Source: UBA2030 sp049969475 (GTDB lineage: Bacteria > Bacteroidota > Bacteroidia > Bacteroidales > TTA-H9). Taken from it: a DNA stretch of 64,000 nt. Positions 34,845 through 44,330 of this stretch are shown one piece after another; within the stretch, counting starts at the first letter, position 1; every line of letters begins with the position of its first letter. The stretch spans positions 8,501 to 72,500 of the forward strand of contig JBMFOU010000016.1 in NCBI GenBank assembly GCA_049969475.1, given 5' to 3'. A model generated the notes under the pieces. That model made no database searches, was not told the origin of the DNA, and saw only the letters and a list, made by a program, of their open reading frames with translations. The position numbers were made by a program, and so were the translations under genes.

Positions 34845-36761
34845 ATGCAAGCAATGATAAAGCGGCTTATATACATCATTCCTCTTTTGCTATCAATTTG
34901 GGTGGAGGCCCAGGAGGTATTACTGCCTATATCATACAATCCTCAGGTGGCGAGGGCCGGGCAGCTGAGCTCGCTCAAATCGGGTCAGGTTTCACAATCT
35001 CTTATGCTGCCATTTTTCGACGATTTTCGCAGGGGAGGTCCTTTCCCTGACAAGAGGCTGTGGAGTGACCGCAATGTTTTTGTTGGACAACATTTTGCGA
35101 TTTTTCCGCCCAACTACGGTGTTGCTACCTTCGATGCCCTTGACTCCACAGGCTACGTATACAAACATGCCGCATACACGGCTTTTGAAGCCGATCGACT
35201 GACCAGCCAGCCCATACGTCTCGACTCGGTCTTTGTGCCCATAGCCAGGCCTTTGCGTAAATCCGATTCCATCTATCTTTCGTTTTTCTATCAGCCCCAG
35301 GGAAAAGGTAATCCACCCCAGAAATACGACTCGTTGCTTCTCTATTTCTTCTCTCCAAAAGATTATACCTGGAACAGGATCTGGGCTGCCCCGGGAATGC
35401 CCCTGGATACTTTCAAGGTAAAAACAGGAAAATATTGGGGGTTTGTAAATATTTGGATATCTGATAGTTCAAAATATTACCACAAAGGATTCCGATTCCG
35501 TTTTGTGGCCTATGCCAGTTTGGCCAACAATATTCTCCCCTCGTGGCAGAGTAGCATGGACCAGTGGAATTTAGATTATGTGCTTCTTAACAAAAACCGT
35601 CATAAATTCGATTCTACCTTTCGCGATCTGGGTTTTGTGGATGTGAGCCCCACTATGCTAAAGAACTATATTAGTATGCCTTATACGCATTACAGCAACG
35701 ACCCTACCCGCGAAATGAACGACACTTTAAGTGTCATCATTTCCAATTTGGATGTGGTGGCGCATCCCAGCAATTATGGTTACACAGTTTTCGATGGCTC
35801 TTATCAAAAGATAACCTCTTATACGGGAGGAGGTTATGCGGTTTATCCAGTGTACGATTCTGGTTATGTTAAGTATAAACCTTATGCCCGGCCCCGTATT
35901 AGTAGCATACTACCCATCGACCCTCTGGGAATTAAAGATTCTGCCGATTTTTACATACGTCATGTAATTGTGGGCGATTATACACCGGATGATCGGCTTT
36001 ATGACACGCTGGAGCTAAAGCTGATATTCCGGAATTATTTTGCTTATGATGATGGTACACCGGAAGCTGGCTATGGTGTAAGCCCTGCCGGGGCCATGGG
36101 GGCTGTCCGGTATACTCTCAACATGAAGGATACCTTACGGGCCGTGAAAATATATTTCAATCCCACCCATTCAGGATCCAATCAGCAGTATTTTCATCTT
36201 TTGGTCTGGGACGATAATAATGGAATTCCTGGCAAGTTGCTTTACGACTCTATTGTGAGACCCGAATTTTCTGATGTTCCACACGATTTCCAGACTTTCA
36301 TTCTTCAGAAGATCGTGGTGGTTCGTAACGCTTTTTTTGTGGGCTGGATGAATACCACCAACGACAACCTGAATATGGGTTTCGACCTGTCGCGAGACAA
36401 TCGGGCCAATAATTTCTTCAACGTGGATGGGCAGTGGAGGACCTCACAGTATGCTGGCTCCCTCATGATCAGGCCGGTGGTAGGAAAAGCACTCCCCGGT
36501 AATCCTAAACCTGTACTAAAAGTCAGTCAATTGGTTGTGAGCCCGAATCCGCTCACAGGTCAGGAACTGAGGGTTAGATTGCCAGCGTCTTTCCATGGGG
36601 CCATCGTGGAATTGTACGCTCTAAGTGGACAATTAGTTTATTCCGCACTCTGGAGCGAAACCCTTCAACTACCTATTTTGCCCGGAGGCATGTACCTTCT
36701 TAAAGTAATTTTGCCGGATGGAAGTCTGGTAGGCACAGCTAAATTGATAATCCGGCGTTGA
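34845..36761 (+). CDS. T9SS type A sorting-domain protein, unknown function
   Basis: 638 aa. The signal peptide IKRLIYIIPLLLSIWVEAQ follows either the ATG at 34845 or the one at 34854. The body contains a beta-rich region with YFAYDDGTPEAGYGV, a segment found in many gliding and T9SS-linked surface proteins, and ends in a sorting domain starting at LVVSPNPLTGQELRV. Its stop overlaps the rluD ATG by one base (TGATG), indicating translational coupling. No enzyme motif was recognised. Confidence 0.8.
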   Translation: MQAMIKRLIYIIPLLLSIWVEAQEVLLPISYNPQVARAGQLSSLKSGQVSQSLMLPFFDDFRRGGPFPDKRLWSDRNVFVGQHFAIFPPNYGVATFDALDSTGYVYKHAAYTAFEADRLTSQPIRLDSVFVPIARPLRKSDSIYLSFFYQPQGKGNPPQKYDSLLLYFFSPKDYTWNRIWAAPGMPLDTFKVKTGKYWGFVNIWISDSSKYYHKGFRFRFVAYASLANNILPSWQSSMDQWNLDYVLLNKNRHKFDSTFRDLGFVDVSPTMLKNYISMPYTHYSNDPTREMNDTLSVIISNLDVVAHPSNYGYTVFDGSYQKITSYTGGGYAVYPVYDSGYVKYKPYARPRISSILPIDPLGIKDSADFYIRHVIVGDYTPDDRLYDTLELKLIFRNYFAYDDGTPEAGYGVSPAGAMGAVRYTLNMKDTLRAVKIYFNPTHSGSNQQYFHLLVWDDNNGIPGKLLYDSIVRPEFSDVPHDFQTFILQKIVVVRNAFFVGWMNTTNDNLNMGFDLSRDNRANNFFNVDGQWRTSQYAGSLMIRPVVGKALPGNPKPVLKVSQLVVSPNPLTGQELRVRLPASFHGAIVELYALSGQLVYSALWSETLQLPILPGGMYLLKVILPDGSLVGTAKLIIRR

Positions 36762-37804
36762 TGGAAGGGAATTTTCTGACGGATAGCGACTTACTGGAAG
36801 AGCTGTACGAACATTTCCGATTCACGGTCGATCCGGGACAAAGCCTTTTGCGGATTGATAAATTTCTGACGGGAAAAATACAGAATGTCTCGCGCAACAA
36901 AGTGCAAAATGCAGCGCGGGCCGGCAATATTAGAGTAAACGATAAACCTGTAAAATCAAACTACAGGGTCAAGCCTGGGGATGTGATATCCATTCTATTG
37001 CCCGGTCCGCCCCGCGAGACGGAAAATCTTCCGGAAAATATTCCCCTCGATATTGTTTATGAAGATGATGACGTGCTTGTGGTAAATAAGCCAGCGGGTA
37101 TGGTGGTACATCCAGCTTATGCCAACTACACAGGCACGCTGGTCAATGCCCTGCTCTATCATTTTTTGAATAAAACCGGTGTTGATGGAGAAAAACTTCA
37201 ACCCTGGCTGTTACATCGCATAGACAAAGATACCTCGGGTTTGTTGGTAGTGGCCCGCCATGAGCTGGCTCAGGCCGTGCTGGCACGCCAGTTTTTCGAA
37301 CACACCATCCAGAGAAATTATACAGCACTGGTGTGGGGCGATTTACCCGACGATACAGGAACCATTACCGGATATATAAATCGTAGTCCCAAAGATAGAA
37401 GAGTGATGAGTGTATGGCACGACCCGGATAAGGGACGATATAGTGTTACGCATTATCAGGTCATAGAGCGGCTTGGATATACTACTTTGGTAGATTGTCA
37501 GCTGGAGACCGGCCGCACGCATCAAATCAGGGCTCATTTTGCTAGTATAGGTTTTCCGCTGTTTGGCGACACAGCGTATGGCGGTCGTGAAATACTGAAA
37601 GGCCCTGTATTCGCTAAATATCGTCAGTTTGTAGAGAACTGTTTTGAACTACTTCCCGGGCAGGCCCTGCATGCACGCACCCTGGGTTTTGAACACCCTA
37701 CCCTGAGAAAACAGGTATTTTTTGAGGCTCCATTGCCTGGTTACTTTCAGGAGTTGATCGAAAAATGGCGAAGATACATTGCTGGGAGAAACCTGGAAGA
37801 ATAA
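36761..37804 (+). CDS. rluD: Large-subunit rRNA pseudouridine synthase (RluD family)
   Basis: 347 aa from the ATG at 36761; an upstream TTG adds one residue and is less likely. An S4 RNA-binding domain (about 25-85) precedes the RluA-type catalytic domain with HRIDKDTSGLLV, where Asp155 is the nucleophile. VVNKPAGMVVHP and GRTHQIRAHFA are also in place. It isomerises uridines in 23S rRNA helix 69. It is coupled by a one-base overlap to a secreted-protein gene. Confidence 0.95.
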   Translation: MEGNFLTDSDLLEELYEHFRFTVDPGQSLLRIDKFLTGKIQNVSRNKVQNAARAGNIRVNDKPVKSNYRVKPGDVISILLPGPPRETENLPENIPLDIVYEDDDVLVVNKPAGMVVHPAYANYTGTLVNALLYHFLNKTGVDGEKLQPWLLHRIDKDTSGLLVVARHELAQAVLARQFFEHTIQRNYTALVWGDLPDDTGTITGYINRSPKDRRVMSVWHDPDKGRYSVTHYQVIERLGYTTLVDCQLETGRTHQIRAHFASIGFPLFGDTAYGGREILKGPVFAKYRQFVENCFELLPGQALHARTLGFEHPTLRKQVFFEAPLPGYFQELIEKWRRYIAGRNLEE

Positions 37805-37956
37805 TGTCGTGAGGTTGAATAGTTTTGTTTTCTACTGAATGTTAGAAACTTAGTTTAAAAATCGACGGATGCTACTAAACGGCCTTTCTTTTCATTTTCC
37901 CCAGGTTGGATAAAAATACGTAACTTGCCGCCCCGTAACGTAAACATCAAAATCTT

Positions 37957-39567
37957 ATGCATACTACTCGCTATATCTTCGTTACGGGTGGAGTTACCTC
38001 TTCGCTGGGCAAAGGAATAGTATCCGCTTCTCTGGCTAAGTTGTTGCAAGCCAGAGGTTTCAAGGTTACCATACAAAAGCTGGATCCTTACATAAATGTG
38101 GACCCCGGTACTCTTAATCCTTACGAGCATGGCGAGTGTTATGTTACCGAGGATGGAGCAGAAACCGACCTCGACCTGGGGCACTATGAACGTTTCTCCA
38201 ACGAGCATACAAGCCAGGCCAATAACGTTACAACGGGACGTATTTATCAAAGTGTAATAGAAAAAGAACGCCGGGGCGATTATTTGGGCAGCACGGTACA
38301 GGTGATTCCCCACATTACCGATGAAATTAAATACCGAATCAAGCTGCTCTCAAAATATAAGGATTACGATTTCATCATTACGGAGATTGGCGGAACTGTG
38401 GGCGACATCGAGTCGTTGCCCTATATCGAAACTGTGCGGCAGATGCGCTGGGAAATGGGTAATTTGTGTGTTGTCATTCATCTAACGTTGGTGCCATACC
38501 TGGCTGCCTCGGGTGAACTGAAAACCAAGCCTACCCAACATTCTGTGAAGATTTTGCAGGAACAAGGGGTACAGCCAGACATCATCGTCTGCCGCACCGA
38601 AAAACCACTCAATGACGGGCTTCGCAACAAGATTGCTTTGTTTTGCAATGTGGGGCCCTCGGCTGTTATCGAGGCTATAGATATGGAATCTATTTATGAA
38701 GTGCCTTTGAAACTGCGCGATGAAGGTCTCGACCGAGAAGTCCTGAAAAAATGCGGCCTCCCGTATGAAGGTAGCCCTGATCTTACAAGCTGGGAGGAAT
38801 TTCTGTATAAGATGAAAAATCCACGCTTCACCGTCGAGATAGGTCTGGTGGGCAAATATGTGGAGTTGAAAGACAGCTATAAGTCGATCATGGAGTCGTT
38901 TGTGCACGCCGGTACCTATCACCAGGTAAAGGTGAAATTGCGTCTTATTCACTCGGAGACAATAAACGATGACAATGCCGCCGAACTTTTGAAAGATCTT
39001 CATGGCATTTTGGTAGCACCTGGTTTTGGTAGTCGCGGAATAGAAGGCAAGATTTCGGCAATAAAATACGCACGCACCCAGGGAATACCTTTCCTGGGAA
39101 TCTGCCTGGGTATGCAGTGTGCAGTTATTGAGTTTGCGCGTAATGTGCTGGGACATGCTCAGGCTCATTCCACAGAATTTGATAAGCGTACTCCCTATCC
39201 GGTGATTGATATCATGGAACAACAAAAAAAGATTTCTGGGATGGGGGGTACCATGCGATTGGGTGCTTATCCTTGCCAGCTATCCGAAAACTCCATAGTT
39301 CACAATATTTACAAAGCTCCGGTGATTTTAGAGCGTCACAGACATAGATATGAATTCAACAATAAATATCTTGATGAATTTCAGGCTGCCGGAATGGTCG
39401 CCACGGGTATCAATCCCAAGGAGAACCTGGTAGAAATTATGGAAATTCCCTCACATCCCTGGTTTGTTGGGGTTCAGTTTCATCCGGAATACAAGAGTAC
39501 AGTAGCCAACCCACATCCCTTGTTCATTGGTTTTGTTGAGGCTGCTTGCAAGCACATGAATCAGTGA
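37957..39567 (+). CDS. pyrG: CTP synthase
   Basis: 536 aa. The N-terminal amidoligase (1-270) has VTGGVTSSLGKGI, KLDPYINVDPGTLNP and GTVGDIESLP. The C-terminal class I glutamine amidotransferase has GICLGMQ with its nucleophilic Cys and a late PHPLF after HPEYKS. It converts UTP to CTP with glutamine and ATP. It is followed by yidC with a separate promoter. A TAACTTG sequence at about 37920 could be its -7 element (one mismatch). Confidence 0.98.
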   Translation: MHTTRYIFVTGGVTSSLGKGIVSASLAKLLQARGFKVTIQKLDPYINVDPGTLNPYEHGECYVTEDGAETDLDLGHYERFSNEHTSQANNVTTGRIYQSVIEKERRGDYLGSTVQVIPHITDEIKYRIKLLSKYKDYDFIITEIGGTVGDIESLPYIETVRQMRWEMGNLCVVIHLTLVPYLAASGELKTKPTQHSVKILQEQGVQPDIIVCRTEKPLNDGLRNKIALFCNVGPSAVIEAIDMESIYEVPLKLRDEGLDREVLKKCGLPYEGSPDLTSWEEFLYKMKNPRFTVEIGLVGKYVELKDSYKSIMESFVHAGTYHQVKVKLRLIHSETINDDNAAELLKDLHGILVAPGFGSRGIEGKISAIKYARTQGIPFLGICLGMQCAVIEFARNVLGHAQAHSTEFDKRTPYPVIDIMEQQKKISGMGGTMRLGAYPCQLSENSIVHNIYKAPVILERHRHRYEFNNKYLDEFQAAGMVATGINPKENLVEIMEIPSHPWFVGVQFHPEYKSTVANPHPLFIGFVEAACKHMNQ

Positions 39568-39606
39568 AACAAGGGAACCCTTCTGGCTGACTATATGAAA
39601 TTACCC

Positions 39607-39614
39607 TATCTTTG
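39607..39614 (+). promoter_or_regulatory. -7 element TATCTTTG of yidC
   Basis: A perfect TAnnTTTG match followed by GCACC, 64 nt before the yidC start. Confidence 0.6.
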
Positions 39615-39678
39615 CACCCTCCCGGAAAGTCCTTACAAGTCTTTCCTAATCCCAACTTGCTAAATTTAGTATTTTAAA

Positions 39679-41598
39679 ATGGATAGAAATTCTATTGTAG
39701 GTCTTGTACTTATTTTTGCCATTTTCTTGGGGTGGAGTATTTGGATGACTCCATCAAAGGAGGAGATGGCCCGTCAGCAGCGAATCCAGGATTCGTTGCG
39801 TGAATTGCAATATAAGCGCGACTCTATTGCAAAAGCTCTGGCGGCTCGTCAAGCTGCTGAAAAGCTGGCATTACCTGCCGACAGCACAGTACTCTCTAAT
39901 CCTCAATCCAAGGATTCCTTAATCAGGGTGGCTTCCGATAAATTTGGCCCTTTTGCTGAAGCAGCAGTTGGCAAGGAAGAATTCTACACGCTCGAAAACG
40001 ACCTTATTCGTCTCAAGCTGACTACCCGGGGTGGCCGACCCTGGTCGGTAGAGCTTAAGAATTACAAAACCTTTGATTCTTTACCCCTGATTCTCTTCGA
40101 CTCCACCAACTCATCGTTAGGGCTCAATTTTTTTGCATCCCGCAAACCTGTTAGCACTTCCGTCCTATTTTTTGAACCTGAGCAACCCGGCAATCATCAT
40201 CTTAAAGTATCGGGAAACGACTCATTGACTTTTAAACTTAGGCTATATGCCCAAACAGGAGATAGCTCCCGCCCCTCATACATTGAATATCGGTACACCC
40301 TTAAGGGAAATGATTACATGCTGGGTTTCGATATTCGTATGGTCAACATGGACCACGTGCTTGACCCTACTTCTACGCTTTTTAACTTGCAGTGGAATGC
40401 CGATATGCTGCGCCAGGAGAAGAACCTGGAGAATGAACGAAATGAATCAACCATCTATTATTGCTATTCTACAGATAAAGAGGTTAAATATCTCAACGAG
40501 ACCAAAGACGACAAGAAAATCGTTACTACCAGTCTGAAATGGCTGTCATTTAAAACTAAATTTTTTGTTTCAACACTCATAGCCAAAGAGGCTTTGCCAG
40601 GGGGGGCCGAAATTTCAACCTTTATTCGTCCTGATCGGGCCGACGATCCACGATACAATGAATCGATGAGCGCCCTCATTCCACTTGAATACCGCTTCAA
40701 TCCTGAAGTAGATTATGGAATGAACCTCTACTTCGGGCCGAATAAGTATAAGATTTTGAGAACCTATAAATTAAGGCTTGAACGTCAGATTCCGTTGGGC
40801 TGGAGCTTCATTCTTATGTGGCCCATCAACGTATATGCGGTGATTCCGGTTTTCAACTGGCTGAGCAGTTATGGCCTTAATTACGGTATTATCATTCTCA
40901 TTCTTACTATCTTGCTCAAGATTGGTCTGCTCCCGCTTACGTATTTCTCCTATCTTTCTACGGCCAAAATGCGGGTTCTGAAGCCTGAAATTGAAGAGAT
41001 TAATAAGAAATACCCGAAGAAGGAAGACGCCATCAAGAAGCAACAGGCCACCATGGAACTGTACCGCAAGGCAGGGGTTAATCCCATGGCCGGTTGTTTG
41101 CCCATGTTACTGCAGTTTCCTATACTCATTGCCATGTTTCGCTTCTTCCCTTCCAGTATCGAACTGCGGCAGCAACCCTTCCTCTGGGCTCACGACCTCA
41201 GTAGCTACGACTCTGTACTCAATCTGCCCTTTAATATTCCTTTCTACGGAGACCACGTTAGTTTGTTTACGCTGTTGATGACAATATCAACCCTTGTTTA
41301 TACATGGTTGCAAAACAAGCAAATGGATACCGGGCAGCAGCAATTGCCGGGTATGAAAACTATGATGTACATTATGCCCATCATGTTCCTGGGAATTTTT
41401 AACAATTATTCAGCCGGATTAAGTTACTATTATTTCCTGGCTAATGTGTTCACTTTCATTCAGATGTTCATCTTCCGTAGGATAGTTAATGAGGATAAGC
41501 TGCATGCAAGAATCCAGGCTAATAAAGCTAAACCTGCTAAAAAGTCGGCTTTTCAGCGTCGTCTTGAAGAAATGGCTAAACAGCGGGGAATGAAGTAA
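39679..41598 (+). CDS. yidC: Membrane protein insertase YidC
   Basis: 639 aa. A first membrane span (about 5-22) is followed by a large periplasmic beta-sandwich (about 60-350), as in Gram-negative YidC. Five C-terminal spans follow, with the hallmark FNWLSSYGLNYGIIILILTI and NPMAGCLPMLLQFPILIAMF and a basic C-terminus (about 610-639). It inserts and folds inner-membrane proteins, alone or with SecYEG. It is monocistronic and closed by a bidirectional terminator. Confidence 0.97.
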   Translation: MDRNSIVGLVLIFAIFLGWSIWMTPSKEEMARQQRIQDSLRELQYKRDSIAKALAARQAAEKLALPADSTVLSNPQSKDSLIRVASDKFGPFAEAAVGKEEFYTLENDLIRLKLTTRGGRPWSVELKNYKTFDSLPLILFDSTNSSLGLNFFASRKPVSTSVLFFEPEQPGNHHLKVSGNDSLTFKLRLYAQTGDSSRPSYIEYRYTLKGNDYMLGFDIRMVNMDHVLDPTSTLFNLQWNADMLRQEKNLENERNESTIYYCYSTDKEVKYLNETKDDKKIVTTSLKWLSFKTKFFVSTLIAKEALPGGAEISTFIRPDRADDPRYNESMSALIPLEYRFNPEVDYGMNLYFGPNKYKILRTYKLRLERQIPLGWSFILMWPINVYAVIPVFNWLSSYGLNYGIIILILTILLKIGLLPLTYFSYLSTAKMRVLKPEIEEINKKYPKKEDAIKKQQATMELYRKAGVNPMAGCLPMLLQFPILIAMFRFFPSSIELRQQPFLWAHDLSSYDSVLNLPFNIPFYGDHVSLFTLLMTISTLVYTWLQNKQMDTGQQQLPGMKTMMYIMPIMFLGIFNNYSAGLSYYYFLANVFTFIQMFIFRRIVNEDKLHARIQANKAKPAKKSAFQRRLEEMAKQRGMK

Positions 41599-41617
41599 TC
41601 GTTAGTGGTATAGCTGA

Positions 41618-41667
41618 AACCGGATAGGGATGTTGAATTCAAATTCTCACCCTGTCCGGTTTTTTTA
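41618..41667. terminator. Bidirectional terminator between yidC and phhB
   Basis: AACCGGATAGGG (41618-41629) pairs with CCCTGTCCGGTT (41650-41661) with one G-U, followed by a T run (41660-41666) on the plus strand. It serves yidC and, in reverse, phhB at 41665, although the minus-strand U-tract is poor. Confidence 0.75.
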
Positions 41668-41907
41668 TTTCATCCGTTCGTATATCAAATCCAAAGCCTG
41701 AGCCAGTCGGTAATCTAATTCGGTGATGCGATTTCCGGCATCGTGGCTGATAAGGCAAACTTCTACCCGATTATATACATTGCGCCAATCAGGATGGTGG
41801 TTCAGACGCTCTGCCTCAAAAGCGCAGGCAGTCATGAAAGTGAAGGCCTGTCTAAAATCTTCGAATATGAATGTTCTTTGGAGTCCTTTTTCTGTTTCCT
41901 GCCACAT
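41665..41907 (-). CDS. phhB: Pterin-4a-carbinolamine dehydratase-like protein
   Basis: 80 aa, slightly shorter than the usual 95-105. The pterin-binding motif RLNHHPDWRNVYNRVEVCL with the two His residues and the WRNVYN loop is diagnostic of the PCD/DCoH fold. It dehydrates 4a-hydroxytetrahydropterins in aromatic amino-acid hydroxylation or related pterin recycling. No hydroxylase gene is nearby. The short N-terminus lacks the usual first helix, though the start is well placed. Confidence 0.88.
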   Translation of the reverse strand: MWQETEKGLQRTFIFEDFRQAFTFMTACAFEAERLNHHPDWRNVYNRVEVCLISHDAGNRITELDYRLAQALDLIYERMK

Positions 41908-41955
41908 AGATTTCGAATTTTATCATGAAACAGTTAACATCAAATAAGGTTGAGT

Positions 41956-42105
41956 GCACCCTTCGACTTCGCTCAGGGTGCTAGTTAGAAAAGCGGCCTT
42001 CGACTCCGCTCAGGCCGCAAGGGCGGGAAAAAAAATCGACCTTCGACTCCGCTCAGGCCGCAAGGGAGGGAATAAAAAAGCGACCTTCGACTCCGCTCAG
42101 GCCGC
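41956..42105. repeat. Four REP-like 26-bp hairpin repeats
   Basis: Copies at 41956-41981, 41993-42018, 42036-42061 and 42080-42105 share the core CCTTCGACTCCGCTCAGG. The first two have perfect flanking complements (GCACCC/GGGTGC and GCGGCC/GGCCGC), so each forms a hairpin with a TTCGACT(C/T)CGCTCA loop. Period is 37 for the first step, then 43-44. Spacers such as AAGGGCGGG are similar between copies. The array lies just downstream of the tRNA-Met gene (on its 3' side) and 49 nt upstream of phhB. Confidence 0.85.
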
Positions 42106-42124
42106 TAATGAGTTATCTTTTTTG

Positions 42125-42198
42125 TAGCGGGGACGAGAGTTGAACTCGTGACCTCCGGGTTATGAATCCGACGCTCTAACCAACTGAGCTACCCCGCC
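42125..42198 (-). tRNA. tRNA-Met (anticodon CAU), elongator type
   Basis: 74 nt cloverleaf read on the minus strand: acceptor GGCGGGG/CCCCGCT (G1-U72), D-arm GCTC/GAGC, anticodon loop TTCATAA, T-arm ACGAG/CTCGT with loop TTCAACT, discriminator A73. CCA is not encoded. The anticodon stem is TCGGA/CCCGG, which gives a U-G and one A31-C39 mismatch next to the loop. CAU could also be tRNA-Ile modified to lysidine, but the body fits elongator Met better. Confidence 0.9.
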
Positions 42199-42260
42199 GT
42201 TATTGCGGGTGCAAAAATAGAATATTTTCCCGAATTGGCCAAGCCTGTATCCGGGTTTTT

Positions 42261-43406
42261 TCAAACATTCCCGCCAGTAATGCTAAATCGGTAAATTACA
42301 TTTCTGTCTTTGAGGTAACTGAGTATCTCCTCCACCATCTCCCCATGGCTGCCTAGAGCTTCAGGTGGCAACACCCCGGTCTGGTGTATTTTCTCTTGAA
42401 GCAAAAGGTGGGCTACGGCTGTAGCGGCATATCCAGTGGTACGAGCCATGCTATGAATGTTTTCTATCGGATCGTATTCATCGAACAAATCGTAGCAAAT
42501 TGTAACAGGTTGTTGATTTTTATTTCCTTTCACCAGAATGCGCATAATGGTGTAATCGGCTTCGCCGGGTTGTAATTTCCACCGTTCAAACAGAAGGTGC
42601 GATGTTACTTCAAGTGGGCTGACTTTTTGCTCCTTAATATTCAGGGGTTGAGGGTTGAAGAAACCGCACTCACGGAAAATCTCCATGAGCTCGGCGTGCC
42701 CTTTATATCGCAGGGTTTTCTCTACCATATCGGGTACATTGAGCGTCTGCAGCAAACTACGCAATCCGTCGCTGTTAAAAGCTTCTAATGTACCCACAGG
42801 TTCTATATTAATTAATTCTCTCTCGCTCAGGGCTTTCACTTCAACAATTTTGCCATTTTTCTTCAAGCGGGCGGGACGGGTATATTCTTCCAGTACATCG
42901 GCCGGAGAGAATACAGCTTTGTATTCGAAAGGCCATTCTCTTTTGCGGGGCAATCCTCCCACGTATATGACCACTTCCTCGGGCTGGTCAAGCATATTAC
43001 ATCCTCTGGCGGCCAATAAATGACTCATTCCAGGAGCAACTCCCATATCTGCAACCACCGTTACCCCTTTTTGCCGGGCTTGCTCGTCAAGATCCAGAAA
43101 ATTCTCTGGCATAAATGAAATATCCACCACATTTTTTCCTAACTCAATCAAATGCTTTAACGTGCTATAACCCATGAAGCCGGGCAAAGCATTCACCACA
43201 AGGTCAGCATCACGAGTTATTTCAGCCATCAAAGCTAAATCTGCGAGGTTGTCCTGCCGGCAATGCACATTTTTTTTGTCCCTGAATCGGGTAAGATTTT
43301 CGGGACGTGCATCGGCCACCAGCACCTGATGCTCGGTGTATTTAGCCAGGTCGTTTACGATAGCGGAGCCTACCAGGCCGCATCCTAGAACGGTTATATT
43401 TTTCAT
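42261..43406 (-). CDS. Saccharopine dehydrogenase-family oxidoreductase
   Basis: 381 aa. The N-terminal Rossmann domain begins VLGCGLVGSAIVNDL (5-19); the C-terminal saccharopine-dehydrogenase alpha/beta domain contains NALPGFMGYSTLKHLIELGK and PVGTLEAFNSDGLRSLL. Family members act on lysine degradation (saccharopine) or make carboxynorspermidine. The substrate here is not certain, as no partner LKR domain is seen. Its start overlaps the stop of the upstream EamA transporter by 4 bases (ATGA), so they are translationally coupled and perhaps share a substrate. Confidence 0.85.
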   Translation of the reverse strand: MKNITVLGCGLVGSAIVNDLAKYTEHQVLVADARPENLTRFRDKKNVHCRQDNLADLALMAEITRDADLVVNALPGFMGYSTLKHLIELGKNVVDISFMPENFLDLDEQARQKGVTVVADMGVAPGMSHLLAARGCNMLDQPEEVVIYVGGLPRKREWPFEYKAVFSPADVLEEYTRPARLKKNGKIVEVKALSERELINIEPVGTLEAFNSDGLRSLLQTLNVPDMVEKTLRYKGHAELMEIFRECGFFNPQPLNIKEQKVSPLEVTSHLLFERWKLQPGEADYTIMRILVKGNKNQQPVTICYDLFDEYDPIENIHSMARTTGYAATAVAHLLLQEKIHQTGVLPPEALGSHGEMVEEILSYLKDRNVIYRFSITGGNV

Positions 43407-44323
43407 GGCTTACGGTATTTGAGAAGGTATGATTCAAAAATCCTTATTCTGCTCATTTGTGTCAGCAAAACTCCAGTGGTTACCATGAGCATACCTGCGA
43501 TTTTTCCTATTGTAATTTTCTCATCCACCAGCAACCAGGCAAACAGAGCGGTGAAAACGGGTATGAAATTGCTGAAAACATTTGTACGGCTTACGCCCAA
43601 CTCGCGGGTGCCAATGGTGAAAAATATAAAGGCCAATGACGAGGCAAACACAGCCAGCATGAGCAGGGGCCTCCACATGTCGGCATCGGTAGGAAGGTTC
43701 ATCAAATGATGTCGTTCGAACAAAAGCACCAGAGGTAAAAAATAAATTGCACCCAAAATGTTTTGGATTGTTACTATGGTAAAAGCGCTGTAGAGCCCTG
43801 CAAGTTTTTTCAGAGCAAGGGCATAGGCCACGGCGGTTAAAACCGCGAAAAAAAGACAGGCAACACCCAGAGGAGAGGTATTGAAAGAAAGGTTTGGCCC
43901 AAGCAGTAATATGAGAACCCCTGCAAAAGAAAGAATGAATCCTAAAATGTTGATTGGGTGGAATTTTTCTTTATAGTGGATGAATGCTGCCAAAGCGGAA
44001 AAAACAGGAATGGTGGCAATGATAACCGCACTGATGGTGGGGGAGGAGAATTTAACCCCAAAACTCTCACCCAGGAAATACAGAAAAGGATTAAATAATG
44101 CTGACAGCATAATCAGCTTTCGATGCTCCTTCCTGATGGGCTGAAGTCGCTTACCCAGCTTCAGACCTATGTAAAGTAACGAACTGCTTATAATCAGACG
44201 CAAAAAAACGGTAGTAAGTGGTCCGATGTATTTGAAAACAATAGAAGTCCACACAAAAGAAAAGCCCCAGAAAATCATGGAGGCCAATACCAGCAGATAA
44301 ACGAATCCTTTGTTAATTTTCAC
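43403..44323 (-). CDS. EamA/DMT-superfamily transporter
   Basis: 306 aa with about ten membrane spans in two EamA repeats; the first starts LLVLASMIFWGFSFVWTS, the second near LLGPNLSFNTSPLG. Such permeases usually export amino acids or metabolites. It overlaps the saccharopine-dehydrogenase gene. Its promoter -7 element (TATTTTTG) is placed in the loop of the terminator of the upstream signalling gene. Confidence 0.88.
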   Translation of the reverse strand: MKINKGFVYLLVLASMIFWGFSFVWTSIVFKYIGPLTTVFLRLIISSSLLYIGLKLGKRLQPIRKEHRKLIMLSALFNPFLYFLGESFGVKFSSPTISAVIIATIPVFSALAAFIHYKEKFHPINILGFILSFAGVLILLLGPNLSFNTSPLGVACLFFAVLTAVAYALALKKLAGLYSAFTIVTIQNILGAIYFLPLVLLFERHHLMNLPTDADMWRPLLMLAVFASSLAFIFFTIGTRELGVSRTNVFSNFIPVFTALFAWLLVDEKITIGKIAGMLMVTTGVLLTQMSRIRIFESYLLKYRKP

Positions 44324-44330
44324 TGGCTAT

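Noticed and set aside
38482..39225. 247-codon minus-strand frame inside pyrG
   Set aside because: It is antisense to a fully conserved CTP synthase and has no protein-like motif; a codon-bias shadow.
41956..42105. Short CRISPR-like array beside the tRNA
   Set aside because: Repeats are palindromic and diverged, spacers are only 11-18 nt and similar to each other; it fits REP-like elements.
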